This document shows, piece after piece, positions 1-11,200 of a stretch of DNA of 64,000 nt; positions within the stretch are counted from its first letter, which is position 1, and the number at the start of each line of letters is the position of its first letter. The DNA is from Symbiodinium natans. Taxonomy: Eukaryota > Sar > Dinophyceae > Suessiales > Symbiodiniaceae. Location: NCBI GenBank assembly GCA_905221605.1, contig CAJNDS010002405.1, positions 70,001 through 134,000 of the forward strand, read 5' to 3'. The notes below the pieces were generated by a model that saw only the letters and a program-made list of their open reading frames with translations, searched no databases and was not told the origin of the DNA. The position numbers and the translations under genes were made by a program.

Positions 1-734
1 TCATCCTCACAGTGAGGCACAGTGCAGGCAGGCGGGTGGCACCCTGAACCCTTAACCCTAAACCCGAAACCCTAAACCCTAAACTTATTCCAACAGACTG
101 CAATGCATGTGATCGTTTCACTTCGTTGGAAGCCATGGCGTCCTCTGCATGTGACGGCAGCTGCTGGACTGCAACACGCGGGCCGTTTCCCCCATTGTGG
201 TGCCTAGACTGTGCTCCCACCCCTGCACTTTGGAACGTGGACTGCAACAGTGGTGCAAGCTGCCACCTACACGGAGAGTCAGCGATATAGAACAAAGCCC
301 CACGCCATGCCATGTTTGGCCCGGGTCCCTGAGACCCATGCTGCTACTGGGATGAGGATACTCTATAGCAGAAGAAAAGCAAGTTTTTCGGGATCCCTGT
401 GGGTAAACTACAGGCAACTGGAAAACTGGAGATGCTGACAATTCTGGTGATAAGTGGAAGAGAGGCACTCTACACCAAAGGCAGAGCCATTTCTGCAATA
501 TCCTGGGGGTAACCACAGGAAGTGGGGAATGCTGACAACAAAGGGATGAATCTGATTACGCCTATCTGAAGAGATGATGTGGACGCTGTCACTACATGAA
601 TTCGGGAGTTTTTCATTTCCTGCGTGGGCCGTTGTTTTGAGGATGCTGACAGCCTTTGGGAACTACTTCATGCTGGGACCCACTGAATCACGCTACGTTC
701 GATGTGCGTGATCCAACTCTGGATGATTTCAGAC

Positions 735-870
735 TGGTCTGGAATTCGAAGAATTTGCTCGGAATCAGTGAATTTGAAAGAACGAATTGAGAGTGACGCA
801 CGTAATTCGAGAATTGACTGTCATTCGTAGTATGCACGCCGAATTTCTGAATTCAGAATTTGAATGCCCG
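735..870. repeat. GAATT-rich low-complexity stretch
   Basis: GAATT or AATTC recurs about a dozen times in about 135 bases with irregular spacing. It has no open frame and no clear inverted-repeat structure. Confidence 0.4.
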
Positions 871-2460
871 AATGCCAGAACAGTAGGGCAGCTCCTGATC
901 CTAAATTAGATCTACGCCCTGTTAAAGACAGGCATGAACACGCTTTCTGTTGGCTCTGCATCATGAATCTGCGTGCAGGATGAAGGGGCGGGGTCTACAC
1001 CAAATCCCCCTTATGGGTTCTTAGCTCTTGTCTAAACGTTTATACTTTTAATTTGTGCTTTTGGTGTTTGCGCCGTTTCGCCCCATGAGACCGACGCCCC
1101 TTCTGAAGTCCTTTGAAAGTCCAAGTCCAAACAATCATGGCTGTTTTGTAGCAGGGACGGTCCTAGACGAGATACTGAACGCCCTTGTTTTCACATTGTT
1201 GGGATAGTTGTGGTGTCTGGTGTGCTGAGGTCCTGGTCTGTCACATTGTTAGGATCGATGTAGTTTAGGGTTTGCTGAGGTGCGGGAGATGGTACCTTGC
1301 AGGACTAGTCATGTCGACCTTGTGGGCAGGACTCTCTACAGCCTTGTTTCTGTCCTTTAATTAGTGATGCCTAGCTGCTTTACCCTAAACCCTAAAAGGG
1401 AGAGGCCTGCACACGCTTGCAGCTTGAACCGATGTACAAAGAGGCGGGAGTGTGAGGAACTTGGGTAGACGACCGTCTGGTTTACCGTCTTCCTTTGGTA
1501 AAGAGCTTTTGTGGCGGTGCCTTTCCGACAACAACACACATTCCCAGCTGGTTCCTTTCAAGAGTGCGAACAAATGTGAAGCCTTGGATGAGATGCAAAC
1601 CATCGACTTTTCATAACTGTTTTGGATCGATGTGGTATGTGTGGTTGCTTCGGTGGAGGGTTTATATTGTTAGGATCTGTGTGGTGTTACGGGGTTGGTG
1701 TGGTCTCTACTGGAATGGTGCGCCTCATCGAGACTGGCTGTTCAGTGATGCACTGGACCTAACTTTTGACATATGATAGTCATTTTTTCTGATGCTGCTG
1801 CCTCCTTGTGAACTGCCACTGTACAAGAGCCGATGTGGCCAGGCAGAAAGGGCTGAGGCGGCGAGACCTCCACACTGTCCTTTGAGACAGAGAAACACCT
1901 CTGCGCTGTCCCTTTCAACTTGCATCCTATTTGGGTGAGACATTCACTGAATTTGTTGTTGGTTGTATAGGGAGGTGTCCAGGTGTTTCGAGTCTGATGT
2001 CGCATGTACAAAGAGAAGCACTCATGGGCTTTATTTGCTCTGTTGCTCTTTCTCCGGAGAAGAGGTGGGGGGAGAACTTGAGGGCCCGTCTTCATGGTTG
2101 GTTACCTTTTGACTTCATCCACTGTACTGGTTACCTGTTGAGAGTGGTTGGTTTAGCTCATGTGACCCCCTCCCTCTGACCCCACGATATGTATGCCGGC
2201 TTTAGAGGCACACCTTTTCCGTGCAAGAACACACAACATTTCCGGAACTAGTCCCTGCAACGTGGCCAGAGTGTCAGCTAGGCGGGTGGCAAAAAAAAAA
2301 ACCCTTTGCTGTGTTTATTGTACCGGTTGAGTTTTTGTACCGTTGTTGGGCGCTGCCGGTGCCCCATCTCCCGCTCCGCCCTCAGTGAACCCCGACCGTT
2401 TCCCCGACTTGTCCCTGCGGAGTGGACCTCTTGGCTCAGCTGGGCGGGTGGCAAACCAGA

Positions 2461-2567
2461 ATGCCCAGTAGTACCCTTATTCTCTTTTTGGGGGGGGTTT
2501 AGGTTCCCTTATAAACCCCTTTAAGCAAAAAAGGGCACCCTTTTTAAGCCTTGGTTACTGGGCAGCC
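2461..2567. mobile_element. Foldback element, family D' (GCCCAGTAGTACCC ends)
   Basis: ATGCCCAGTAGTACCC at the left and TTGGTTACTGGGCAGCC at the right form imperfect inverted ends around AGGTTCCCTTATAAACCCC. Similar copies are at 3299-3403, 21206-21312 and 57950-58052. It is non-coding and probably MITE-like. Confidence 0.6.
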
Positions 2568-2641
2568 TAGCAAAACAAACCGCAAAATTGAAAGGGAACC
2601 GTAAACCCTCAACCCTAGCACAGAAGAAGAGAACGAGTGTA

Positions 2642-2739
2642 ACTACCCCCTCTTATACTAACAGTCCTTTGATAGGGATTATCGTACCCCCGGTTATAGT
2701 CCCGATAATGGACTGTTAGTCTTCGGGGGAAACATCCCA
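2642..2739. mobile_element. Palindromic MITE-like element, family A, copy 1
   Basis: The left arm CTTATACTAACAGTCC is matched by the inverted GGACTGTTAG near the right end, with internal arms GGGATTATCGTACCCCC / TATAGTCCCGATAATG. Related copies lie at about 6541-6600, 14526-14560, 45650-45737 and 47650-47700. No transposase is encoded, so this is a non-autonomous foldback element. Confidence 0.75.
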
Positions 2740-3244
2740 AACCTCAATGTATCGAGTGTTGCTGACGAACCTTCAGGTGTTTCTGTAGGCTCTTGCAACA
2801 ACCACTTTTCTTGATCAACCATGCCTGGGTTCCTGGTAACTTGCGAGGGTTTGGGTTCACCCTAAGCCCTTAAACCCTAAACCCCTAGACCCAAGACTGC
2901 CCCGCCGTGGTTCAAGCGCAGCGCAATAGAAAGCAGGGCGGGGGGGCCGCAGTCGAGATGCCATGGCTTTGACCGCCTCATTGTTTCCAGGGTCCCAAGT
3001 TTGTCTCCGTTTCTTTTTCTCCTTTGCTTTTAAAAGTTAGCTATGTTTTCACTTGCCCTAAACCCTAAACCCTAAACCCCGAACCCCAAACCCTAAACCC
3101 TAAACCCTAAACGGGCTCCCTGTTCTTGTCCAGTTTGTTTCTCCCGGGCCACTGGGAACCCAGGCTGGGTGCCTTGCCGGCACCTCGGAAGCCAAGAGAA
3201 ATTGGGGGCGACCAGGATAATGAGCCTCTTGGTAGCCAGTGGTT

Positions 3245-3280
3245 TAGGGTTTAGGGTTTAGGGTTTAGGGTTTAGGGTTT
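3245..3280 (+). repeat. Telomere-like array (TTTAGGG)5
   Basis: Five near-perfect TTTAGGG units sit directly after CTTGGTAGCCAGTGG, the arm of a foldback element that restarts at about 3299. Confidence 0.9.
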
Positions 3281-3639
3281 CGGGCCATAATGTCGGCTCT
3301 TGGTATCCCAGTGGTACCCGTTTGCCCTTTCGTTGGTTGAAGGCTCCCTTAGAGAGCAACCCCCCAAAAGGGTACCCTTATTCCAATATGGGAACTGGGC
3401 TACCCAAGGCCCTCATTTGCGGCTGACCAGACACTGCTGCTCCAGCCCGGCTTGGGCAACGACAACGACACAGAAGCAGGGTTCGCCTGTGTTGTTCCTT
3501 GCGGACGACATGAACCCTAATTAAAAGGGTTTATGGTTCACATAACCCTTAATAGGAAGTACAGTAGCATAGCCTTAAATGGAATTACAGTAGCATAGGG
3601 TACGGTGACCCCCCTTTTTGTTTCGGTTCATTTGCCAAG

Positions 3640-3789
3640 GTTGGAGTAGGCTCTTTGGCATCACGCCATTCCTACTTCTCGGAGAACTTTCCAGACCGGG
3701 ATATGGCTGCCATTGCCCCACCCAACCGCATCTTGCACGACCGCCACGTGAATCGCATGGAGGACATGCTGAAGGACACCCACTCTTGA
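3640..3789 (+). CDS. Candidate exon, possibly terminal, unknown protein
   Basis: A plus-strand frame reads VGVGSLASRHSYFSENFPDR and then continues to HVNRMEDMLKDTHS and TGA at 3787-3789. It follows an AAG|G acceptor and has balanced, protein-like composition. No family is recognised and no partner exon is proven, so it could be the end of an upstream gene or a chance open stretch. Confidence 0.35.
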   Translation, partial: VGVGSLASRHSYFSENFPDRDMAAIAPPNRILHDRHVNRMEDMLKDTHS

Positions 3790-3915
3790 TCTTGAACCCA
3801 AAATGTAAGCCCAAAAGTTTGCACGAAACCACCCTAAACCCTAAACCCTAAACCCTAAACCCTAAACCCTAAACAGGAGATCTCAACGGGCCGAGGAAGG
3901 CAAAAGCTCCAGCAG

Positions 3916-3989
3916 GTGGTTGCAAGATGCCGGTCATCGAGCCAGCCGGAGAGGCCGGAGAAGCCATGCTCGCCGTCGGGCCGTGCCGG
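3916..3989 (+). CDS. Candidate exon, unknown protein
   Basis: Acceptor CCAGCAG is followed by a frame reading GCKMPVIEPAGEAGEAMLAV, and a canonical GTGTCC donor follows GCCGG. The third codon positions are G/C-rich. It lies between CCCTAAA and TTTAGGG arrays, like verified exons elsewhere. No family is recognised. Confidence 0.3.
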
Positions 3990-4267
3990 GTGTCCACGGT
4001 GCATTTGGTGTTTCGGGTTTAGGGTTTAAGGTTTAGGGTTTCGGGTTTAGGGGTACAATTTCCGAACACACTCATTCCGACTTCTTGAGAAGGGCCAGGC
4101 AAGACTACCAGAGTCGTACGTTGAACTGCAACGAACGAGATTACCAGCAGGCGCAACTTTGCCTGTGGCATCTTCCCGGAAACCGAAACCCCAAATTGTC
4201 CTAAACCCTAAATCCCAAACCCAAATCCCAAACCCTAAACCCTCCCCCCTGCCCCCCCCCCCCACAG

Positions 4268-4323
4268 CCAAGGAGTTGCCCGCGCAAGCAGACTTGGGCG
4301 GCGCTGGCCGAACGGCCTTCAAG
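4268..4323 (+). CDS. Candidate exon, unknown protein
   Basis: A C-rich pyrimidine tract ending CCCACAG precedes the frame KELPAQADLGGAGRTAFK, which ends at an AAG|GTGTTT donor. The splice signals are good but no homology was seen. Confidence 0.3.
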
Positions 4324-4750
4324 GTGTTTGGACAAGCTTGCTTTCGCAGGCGCGAAAGCTTAGAGAGGTTTTTTTGATTTTCAAGTGGCGATCAGTCAAG
4401 CCTGCTCGAGAGCCCAAGAATCATCCCCTAATACCGACATCTACTTGAGTTCACAACAAGAAGCCTTTGGGTTACTCAAGGCACATGGGATCAAGGGGTA
4501 TTGGGCTCTCTGGGTATCATGAACCAGCTTGACCCCACACTCTAAACCCAAATTAAACCCTAAACCAAACGTGGACTGTCGTGCAGTTGGGCGGTAGGCA
4601 AAAAATCTAAACCCTAGACCCTAACCCTATGCCCGTTGCGCGCGTAGGCGTACGCAGTGCGGTGGGGGCACAAGAAGAATGTTGCACGATGCCTTGCGAC
4701 GTGCCAAGAACTCACTCACTCAGTGCTGAGTTGAAGGATCAGATGATCAT

Positions 4751-4893
4751 ACTTGGAGGTTCATGTTACTGTTACTTAGTAACTAATTGTAACTGTACTT
4801 ATAGCCCACTTATATGCCCCTTAAGTGCCCTAGTGGGGTTATAAGTACACTTATAACTACAATTATAATGAGTTACTAAGCACCCCTCCAAGT
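4751..4893. mobile_element. Palindromic element, family B, copy 1
   Basis: Ends ACTTGGAGGTTCATG / CCTCCAAGT are inverted. The internal arms ACTGTACTTATAGCCCACTT and TTATAAGTACACTTATAAC also pair. Copies are at 15142-15260, 30470-30598, 31351-31459, 38600-38760, 50517-50655 and a half copy at 62441-62510. It is non-coding. Confidence 0.8.
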
Positions 4894-5070
4894 AAGGAAC
4901 CAAAGGGAGGTGTAAGGGGACCATATTCCCTTCTCAGGGCTTATGAGGGCTTATTTGGGATTATTAAGGCTTTACTTGGGGGACTATGAGTTCTTAAGTA
5001 CCTTCCATCCCCCTGCTACCCCTTTCAAGGGATCATATACCCCATTCCCACACTCCCGACACAAAGAACC

Positions 5071-5170
5071 CTGAACCCTAAACCCTAAACCCCCTTAAAC
5101 CCTAAACCCTAAACCCTAAACCCTAAACCCGAAACCCAAAACCCTAAACCCTAAACCCTAAACCCTAAAG
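5071..5170 (-). repeat. Telomere-like array (CCCTAAA)
   Basis: About 13 CCCTAAA units with a few variants (CCCGAAA, CCCAAAA) on the plus strand, equivalent to TTTAGGG on the minus strand. Confidence 0.9.
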
Positions 5171-5384
5171 CCCAGCACTTTTGAACTCCAGCGTGGCGCG
5201 CGGCGAAAAACTCGCTGCGACTCCCGGGCCACCGCTGGCCGTATACTTGTGGGCAGACCCTACACCCCCGGTTAGGGTTGTAGGGTTTTAGGGTTTAGGG
5301 TTTGGGGTGTTCGAAGAGGCCTGGATGCAAAAGGGTTTGGGGTTTAGGGTCTGCCGGTATATCTGCAACTCCTTGTGCCTGAAG

Positions 5385-5444
5385 ACCTTGCTGATGGATA
5401 CCTCCGACTCTTTCGCCAGATACATGTCCATCTCCTACGTCAAG
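5385..5444 (+). CDS. Candidate exon, unknown protein
   Basis: The frame TLLMDTSDSFARYMSISYVK has strongly G/C-biased third positions and ends exactly at a GTC AAG|GTAAAA donor. An upstream AG (CCTGAAG) could be the acceptor. The family is not recognised; it may belong to the same gene as the PH-like domain at 8.2-12.5 kb. Confidence 0.4.
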
Positions 5445-6000
5445 GTAAAAGGCGCGCTTGTCGAATATTTTCCGCAAAACGTACATTGCCAGAGCCCGGG
5501 TACTCAGACAATAGTGCTGAGTGCGCGGGTCTCTTGGCAGTATTCTGGCTTCGCTCTCAGTCTGTCTGAAAAACCCTAAGCCCTAAACCGGTTTAGGGTT
5601 CTAGGCATTCAAGCTCCCCTTTAGCCGTAACAAGTGCACTGTAGTCTTCACAAAACAACCCTACCCAGCCCAAGCATATAAGCCCAACTTCTCGGGATAG
5701 CGTGTTTGGGTTTAGGGTTTCGAGTGGGGGGCTATGATTACTGCAGTCATCTTACTTAGCAAATAGGCGAGCTCTTTTCCAGGTCCCTCAACCCTAAACC
5801 TTGTTAATTATTCCTTGGTTATTGGAGAAGCAAGCGGAAGAAACGACGGGCAACAAAGGAGGCAGGGATTCCATGTGGCTGCGCTTTCTGCCCTTGTCTC
5901 ACCGATACTCTTGTCACGCACCCGTGACGGCCGTATTGAGAAGCCCGATGTCTGGAGTCAAGCCTGCCCACCGTTCTGCAGCGAGTTGTTGGTTAAGCCC

Positions 6001-6144
6001 AAACCCTAACCCTAAACCCTAAACCCTAAACCCTAAACCCTAACCCCTAAACCCTAAACCCTGAACCCTGAACCCTAAACCCTAAACCCTAAACCCTAAA
6101 CCCCAAACCCTAAACCCTAAACCCTAAACCCTAAACCCCAGACC
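6001..6144 (-). repeat. Long telomere-like array (CCCTAAA)
   Basis: About 20 consecutive CCCTAAA units including CCCTGAA and CCCCAAA variants. It is followed at 6148 by a short open segment (QFFQAWGEQFFHGAQRLPK) whose coding status is unclear. Confidence 0.9.
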
Positions 6145-6822
6145 CAGCAATTCTTCCAGGCCTGGGGCGAGCAGTTTTTTCACGGGGCCCAGCGTCTGCC
6201 TAAGAGTTCTGGCCCGGCTTAACACAGGTCTTTCCTTTGGAGCCGAAGGCTAAGGGTTTAGGGTTTAGGGTTTAGGGTTTAGGGTTTAGGGTTTAAGGTT
6301 TAGGGTTTATAAGCGCCACTCCAAGCATTTTATTTGGAGGGCCAGCCAGGCCCGTGATCTGCTTGAGCACGCAGCAGAAAAGTCTGACAGAAATCGGGCT
6401 GGCAGGTTGGCAGGGCTCAGGGCTTAGGGCTTAGGGTTTAGGGCTTCGGGCTTCGGGTTGAGGCCCGAAAGGGTTTCCAATTGCCCTAGAAGCAGGACCC
6501 GCCTCTCCACGCAGCTACAGCGCAAGACTGAAGCCTTGGTGTTGGGATGTTTCCCCTTATACTAGCAGTCCTGAACAGGGAATATGGTACCCGCCATTAG
6601 AAACCCGATGAAGGAGGGCATAAGGCGGAACAGACAACCCTGGTGAATGGTCGTGAATTCCTACTGCAATGTCTCCTGGCGGCCCCAGAGCCCGCCCTAC
6701 ATACGCAGCTTGCGCTGTGGAGGAAGGATCCTACACGACAGCTCCTCAGGAATCTAGCTGTTATCTTATCTTGAAAATATGTATAAATAGATACATACGC
6801 AAATAAACAAATACATAAATAT

Positions 6823-6880
6823 GAACGTATATATATATATATACACATACACACATATATGTATATATACATGTATGTGT
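6823..6880. repeat. AT/AC microsatellite
   Basis: TA dinucleotides grade into CACATA and TATATG repeats. It is low complexity with no function assigned. Confidence 0.8.
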
Positions 6881-7128
6881 GTGTAAGGCGTAGCGCAGGT
6901 GGGCCGCCTGTGCCGGGGCTCATCATCCGCAACCTTACCACAGATGGACAGACAGAGAGAGACAGACCAAGAGAGGGTTTAGAAGCCGACCGTAAAGGAA
7001 GTAGGGCTTTGACTGCACCCAAAAGGACTTCCCACATGTATCCTCACGACTACTTATGAGGAGCCTTTTCTGCACCCACCAACCGTGAAACCCTCAGCCC
7101 TAAACGTTAACTTGCTGTTGGTTAATCT

Positions 7129-7228
7129 GACCCTATATAATCCCTTGAAAGGTATATATATATATATACCTTAAAAGGTATATATATATATATATGTGCA
7201 TACCTTTTAAGGGATTACATAGGGTCTA
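7129..7228. mobile_element. Palindromic element with TA-rich core
   Basis: Inverted arms CCCTATATAATCCCTTGAAAG and CTTTTAAGGGATTACATAGGG enclose two (TA)n tracts joined by CCTTAAAAGG. It is a non-coding foldback element. Confidence 0.7.
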
Positions 7229-7407
7229 TATGTATATATATATATATATCTGTATAGGGCCCTAACTCCCACATTCCCTGCCAACCAACTTCAGAACCTC
7301 GACCTGCTCAGGAGATATTCTGACCAGCTCTCAGGCAGGGGGTATTGCAAGAATCCTCTGTCAAACCGGGTTTAGGGTTTAGGGTTTATGGTTTAGGGTT
7401 TTCATCT

Positions 7408-7517
7408 AGGACCGGGAGTAGGCCCTTCTTTTCCTTTTTCAGGGTTGGGGTTCCCTTATAATCCCCTTAAGACCAAAAAGGGCACCCTTGTTTTTCCTAG
7501 GTTACCTCCCGGGTCGA
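7408..7517. mobile_element. MITE-like element, family D, copy 1
   Basis: The landmarks in order are GGACCGGGAGTAGGCCCTT, GTTGGGGTTCCCTTATAATC, AAAAAGGGCACCCTTG and CTAGGTTACCTCCCGGGTC. The ends pair as GACCCGGGAG / CTCCCGGGTC. Other copies are at 56056-56172, 56663-56783 and a split copy at 58411-58624. Confidence 0.75.
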
Positions 7518-7668
7518 GTTATGGGGAAGGGAGGGGTGGGGTGGGGTTCTCCTGCAAAGAAAGGTGTCAAGGTTGCCTGCTCAGCGATTTCTTTTTTTGC
7601 AAACTCGAGAAGGATGCCTATAGGGTTTAGGGTTTAGGGTTTAGGGTTTAGGGTTTAGGGTGGGTCGT

Positions 7669-7693
7669 GGTGGGGGGGGGGGGGGGGGGGGGG
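7669..7693. repeat. G homopolymer
   Basis: A run of about 24 G directly follows a TTTAGGG array. Comparable G or C runs lie at 16069-16098, 37357-37376, 40286-40314, 50350-50365, 60588-60602 and 63468-63504. Confidence 0.9.
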
Positions 7694-8077
7694 CTGACCA
7701 GCAGCTGAATCCTAAACAAACAAGAAGCAAAGCCCCGACGTCGTTAAACCAAGCTCATGCCATGTTGGCCGAGTTGTCGCTAGTGCAGTCACCCTAAACC
7801 CTAAACCCTAAACCTTAAACCCTAAACCCTAAACCCCAAACCCTAAACCCGTGTTTCTGAAGAAGCAGCTTCCTGACTCAGTACCAAGCGTGGCCCTGGG
7901 TTCAGAGTTATTCATAGGGTTAAACCCCCAAATTCCAAAAAAAAACCAACAAAGACCCCAAAACCCCTAATCAAATCCGAAACCCCCTAAACCCAACCCT
8001 ATACCCTAAACCCTAGTCCTAAACCCTTGTCCTAAACCCTTGTCCTAAACCTTCAAACCCCAAAACCCCCCCTATCA

Positions 8078-8188
8078 TAGGGAGCGTGGAGGACCAAAGA
8101 AGTCCTCAGCTGAAATCCCCTAAACCCTAAACCCTAAACCCTAAACCCTAGGGAGCGTGGAGGACCAAAGAAGTCCTCAGCTGAAATC
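8078..8188. repeat. 40-bp direct repeats flanking a telomeric array
   Basis: An identical 40-bp segment (TAGGGAGCGTGG to CAGCTGAAATC) is present at 8078-8117 and 8149-8188. Between the copies lie 31 bases of pure CCCTAAA repeat. The second copy contains the 3' splice site and first 8 bases of the exon at 8181, so the first copy is a duplicated acceptor. It looks like a staggered-break insertion with target duplication. Confidence 0.85.
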
Positions 8189-8227
8189 AAGAAGATGGTG
8201 AAAGAGTTCGTGCGCGAGATGGTCAAG
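8181..8227 (+). CDS. PH-like gene exon a
   Basis: It encodes EIKKMVKEFVREMVK. The acceptor is CCTCAG and the donor AAG|GCCGGG. The exon start lies in the second copy of the 40-bp direct repeat. Confidence 0.65.
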
Positions 8228-11200
8228 GCCGGGCTCCTTCCGCTCTTGGGTTTAGGGTTTGAGGTTTAGGGTTTAGGGTTTGGGGTTTAGGGTTTAGGGT
8301 TGAGGGTTAAGGGTTTAGGGTTTAGGGTTAGGGTTTGCGAAGCTGCCCTAAGCATTAAACCTTAGGGTTTAGGGTTTAGGGCTTAGGGCGTACGGTTTAG
8401 GGTTTAGGGTTTCGGGTTTAGGGCTTAGGACCCTACACAGGCTAGACCTCCCGCTCTGATCAGCCTAGACCTCGCGCCCTCTGATCAGCCTGAGCTTAGC
8501 ATTCAGGGTCTGCAAGTTGAAGCAGCTGGCTTTGAACAGCTCGGCTTCTTGCGGGCCTAAACCCTCAACCCTAAAGCCTAAAGCCTAAACCCTGAACCCT
8601 AAACCCTAACACTTTTCCGGGGATCGAAGGGTGGAAGGTCAAGGGGAGTTGTCGCATGATCAGCCTCCTGGGATGTTTTGAGGGGGCACTAGGAGCTTGG
8701 GTTAGGATTTGGGGTTTAGGGTTGGGGTTTAGGGTTTGGGGTTTGGGGTTTGGGGTTTGGGGTTTGGGGTTTGGGGTTTGGGGTTTGGGGTTTGGGGTTT
8801 GGGGTTTGGGGTTTGGGGTTTGGGGTTTGGGGTTTGGGGTTTTGGTTCAAAAAAAGGGCCCCTGGCAGCACATGTTTTGAAAAGAGAGGGGGGCAGGACG
8901 AAAGCGCAACAAGAAAGTGGAGCTAGAAGTAGGAGAACCATGGCTTTCATGTACTTGTAACCCTTACCCTGTACCCGAAACTCTGGACGACAGTTGCTGT
9001 GACCCTGAACCCTAAACCCTAAACCCTAAACCCTAAACCCTAAACCCTAAACCCTAAACCCTAAACCTTAAACCCTAAACCCTAAACCCTACACCTGCAT
9101 AATTAAACTGCAGCCCTCACCTGCAAGCCCTGGCAGGAGCCTGTGGTTTAGGATTTTGGGTTTAGGGTTGACCCTACACCCTTTTAGGGGTTTAGGGTTT
9201 AGGGTTTAGGGTTTAGGGCTCAGGGTTTAGAACCTTGAAGGGGCCTAGACTCTCCACTTCAAACCCCTGCAAGGGCAAAGACATGAACGTGCTGCGCGTG
9301 GATGGGAGCCTGATGGAGGTCAAGTGCGGGCTCACAAGGCGGGGGGGATGCATTGTTAAAGAGGTCAGGTTCGCCCGTCAGGTTCGCCCCACTTTTTTCA
9401 AGCACCGTAGATCGGGTTTAGCACCCGAGAAGCCCGTAACCACCTTGCCGTAAGTGTGAACGGGAGAGTTATAAGAATGTAGGGCATAGGGTCCTGTGTG
9501 TTAGGGACTTCATCCATGTCTATCCTATATCCCATCTTATCACCCCAGTTGCACCTACCCATGAACCCAAGACCTGCAGACTGGCCTTTTTTCAATCCAC
9601 GAGGGTCGCCAGTTTTGAAGCTGTCCAGAAAAGTTGAGGTTTCAGGGCTCTAGGTAAAGCCTAAACCCTAAACCCTAAACCCTAAACCCTAAACCCTAAA
9701 CCCTAATTGAGTCGGTTGCTCCTTGCCCTGGCATCTCAATTCGTCGCAAGGTTGAAGCGGCAGTAGCAGGGTCCCCCTTGTTGTGTAAGTCATGCCAACA
9801 GTTCCCCTACTTTCGGCCCTTCATGTAATATATCTACCCATGAACCTTAAGCCCCCCAACAACGAAAGAAGAGCCTACGCGGGGTCCTAGTAGCCCTAAA
9901 CCCTAAACCCTAAACCCCGAACCCTAAACCCTAAACCCCCAAACCCCCAACCTCGGGAAGGACCCTGGATGCCCTCAAGATAAAGTCCGGCGGCGAGACG
10001 CGCAACCTACGCCTTGGCGATGTGGAGAAGGCCGGGGGGGGTGTAGGGTTTAGGGCTTAGGATTTAGGGTTTAGGGTTCCGGGTTTAGGGTTTAGGGTTT
10101 AGGGTTTAGAGCCCCTTCGCTCGTTATAGCCGATGAAGGTTTTTGCTATTAGAAGCTTCTCTCTTCCTGCCACAGGGCCCAAGACAACAACTACGTACAA
10201 GCCTAGAACACCATGGCTCAAACTTTAAGCCCAACTAAACACTGCAAGGTAGGTTTCCTACGGCTGATGATATAAATCCTGCATTACCTCAAGGACCCTA
10301 AACTATGGGAATTATGGTGTATTCCTTTTTATGGGCAATGCAGGATTTATATGATCAACCGTAGCTTGGGGCTCCGCTTTTGGCTTGATTCAAGGGAGTC
10401 ATAGTCGGGCCGCTAAGGCCGTACCCCGAAGGGCTTCCCTTAATACACTTCTAACATGGCCCTTACACTACCTTTAGGGTTTAGGGTTTAGGGTTTAGGG
10501 TTTAGGGTTTAGGGTTTAGGGTTTAGGGTTTAGGGTTAAGGATCTTTAAGAAGCTTCCCCAAAGCCCCAGGGTACAAGCTTAAGGGTCCAAGGGATACCT
10601 GCTGCATTGCAACGCTCGACCTTCGCCCTCTTTAGGGTTTAGGGTTTAGGGTTTAGGGTTTAGGGTTTAGGGTTTAGGGTTTAGGGTTTAGGGTTTAGGG
10701 TTTAGGGTTTAGGATCTTTAAGAAGCTTCCCCAAAGCCCCAGGGTACAAGCTTAAGGGTCCAAGGGCTACCTACTGCATTGCAACGCTCGACCTTCGCCC
10801 TCTTTAGGGTTTAGGGTTTAGGGTTTAGGGTTTAGGGTGAGCGAAGGTGCTTCACGGCACCCCGGATGAGCTCAACGACCTCGAAACTCCATTAGACGAC
10901 GCATGTGCCACGCTGCTCTTGCCCGAGGCCTCTTGCCTGGAGCTTGGGTGAACCCTAAACCCTAAACCCTATGGCATGACAAGGTTGGATTTGGGAGGCT
11001 CAAGGATGCTCCTGGTTGAGCGCCCTACACCCCTAAACCCTAAACCCTAAACCCTAAACCCGAAACCCTAAACCCTACACCCTAAACCCTAAACCCTTCG
11101 TTTCAGTTACACAAAAAGCTAAGTTCCTTGGCAAGAGCCCAGCAGAACTTATATGGTCCTTAAGAAATCGGTCTAGGGAACCTTAGGAACGCTCAGGGAG

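Larger units (their letters stand above)
1..2600. other. No gene recognised; degenerate repeats
   Basis: No exon with recognisable homology or a convincing splice frame was found. A short CCCTAAA-like run lies at about 45-85 and another at 1381-1397. A GAATT-rich stretch occupies 735-870, and there are diverged direct repeats around CACATTGTT at 1190-1260. Open frames at 118-516 and 1742-2095 show no protein-like pattern. Confidence 0.5.

Noticed and set aside
118-516. 132-codon minus-strand frame
   Set aside because: Composition is not protein-like, an overlapping plus frame exists, and there is no homology or splice context. All supported exons are on the plus strand.
8656-8960. Open frames of GLGFGVWG or NPKPQTP repeats on both strands
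   Set aside because: They are translations of TTTGGGG arrays, which lack stops in some frames. The same applies to frames at 16733-17094 and 4047-4377.
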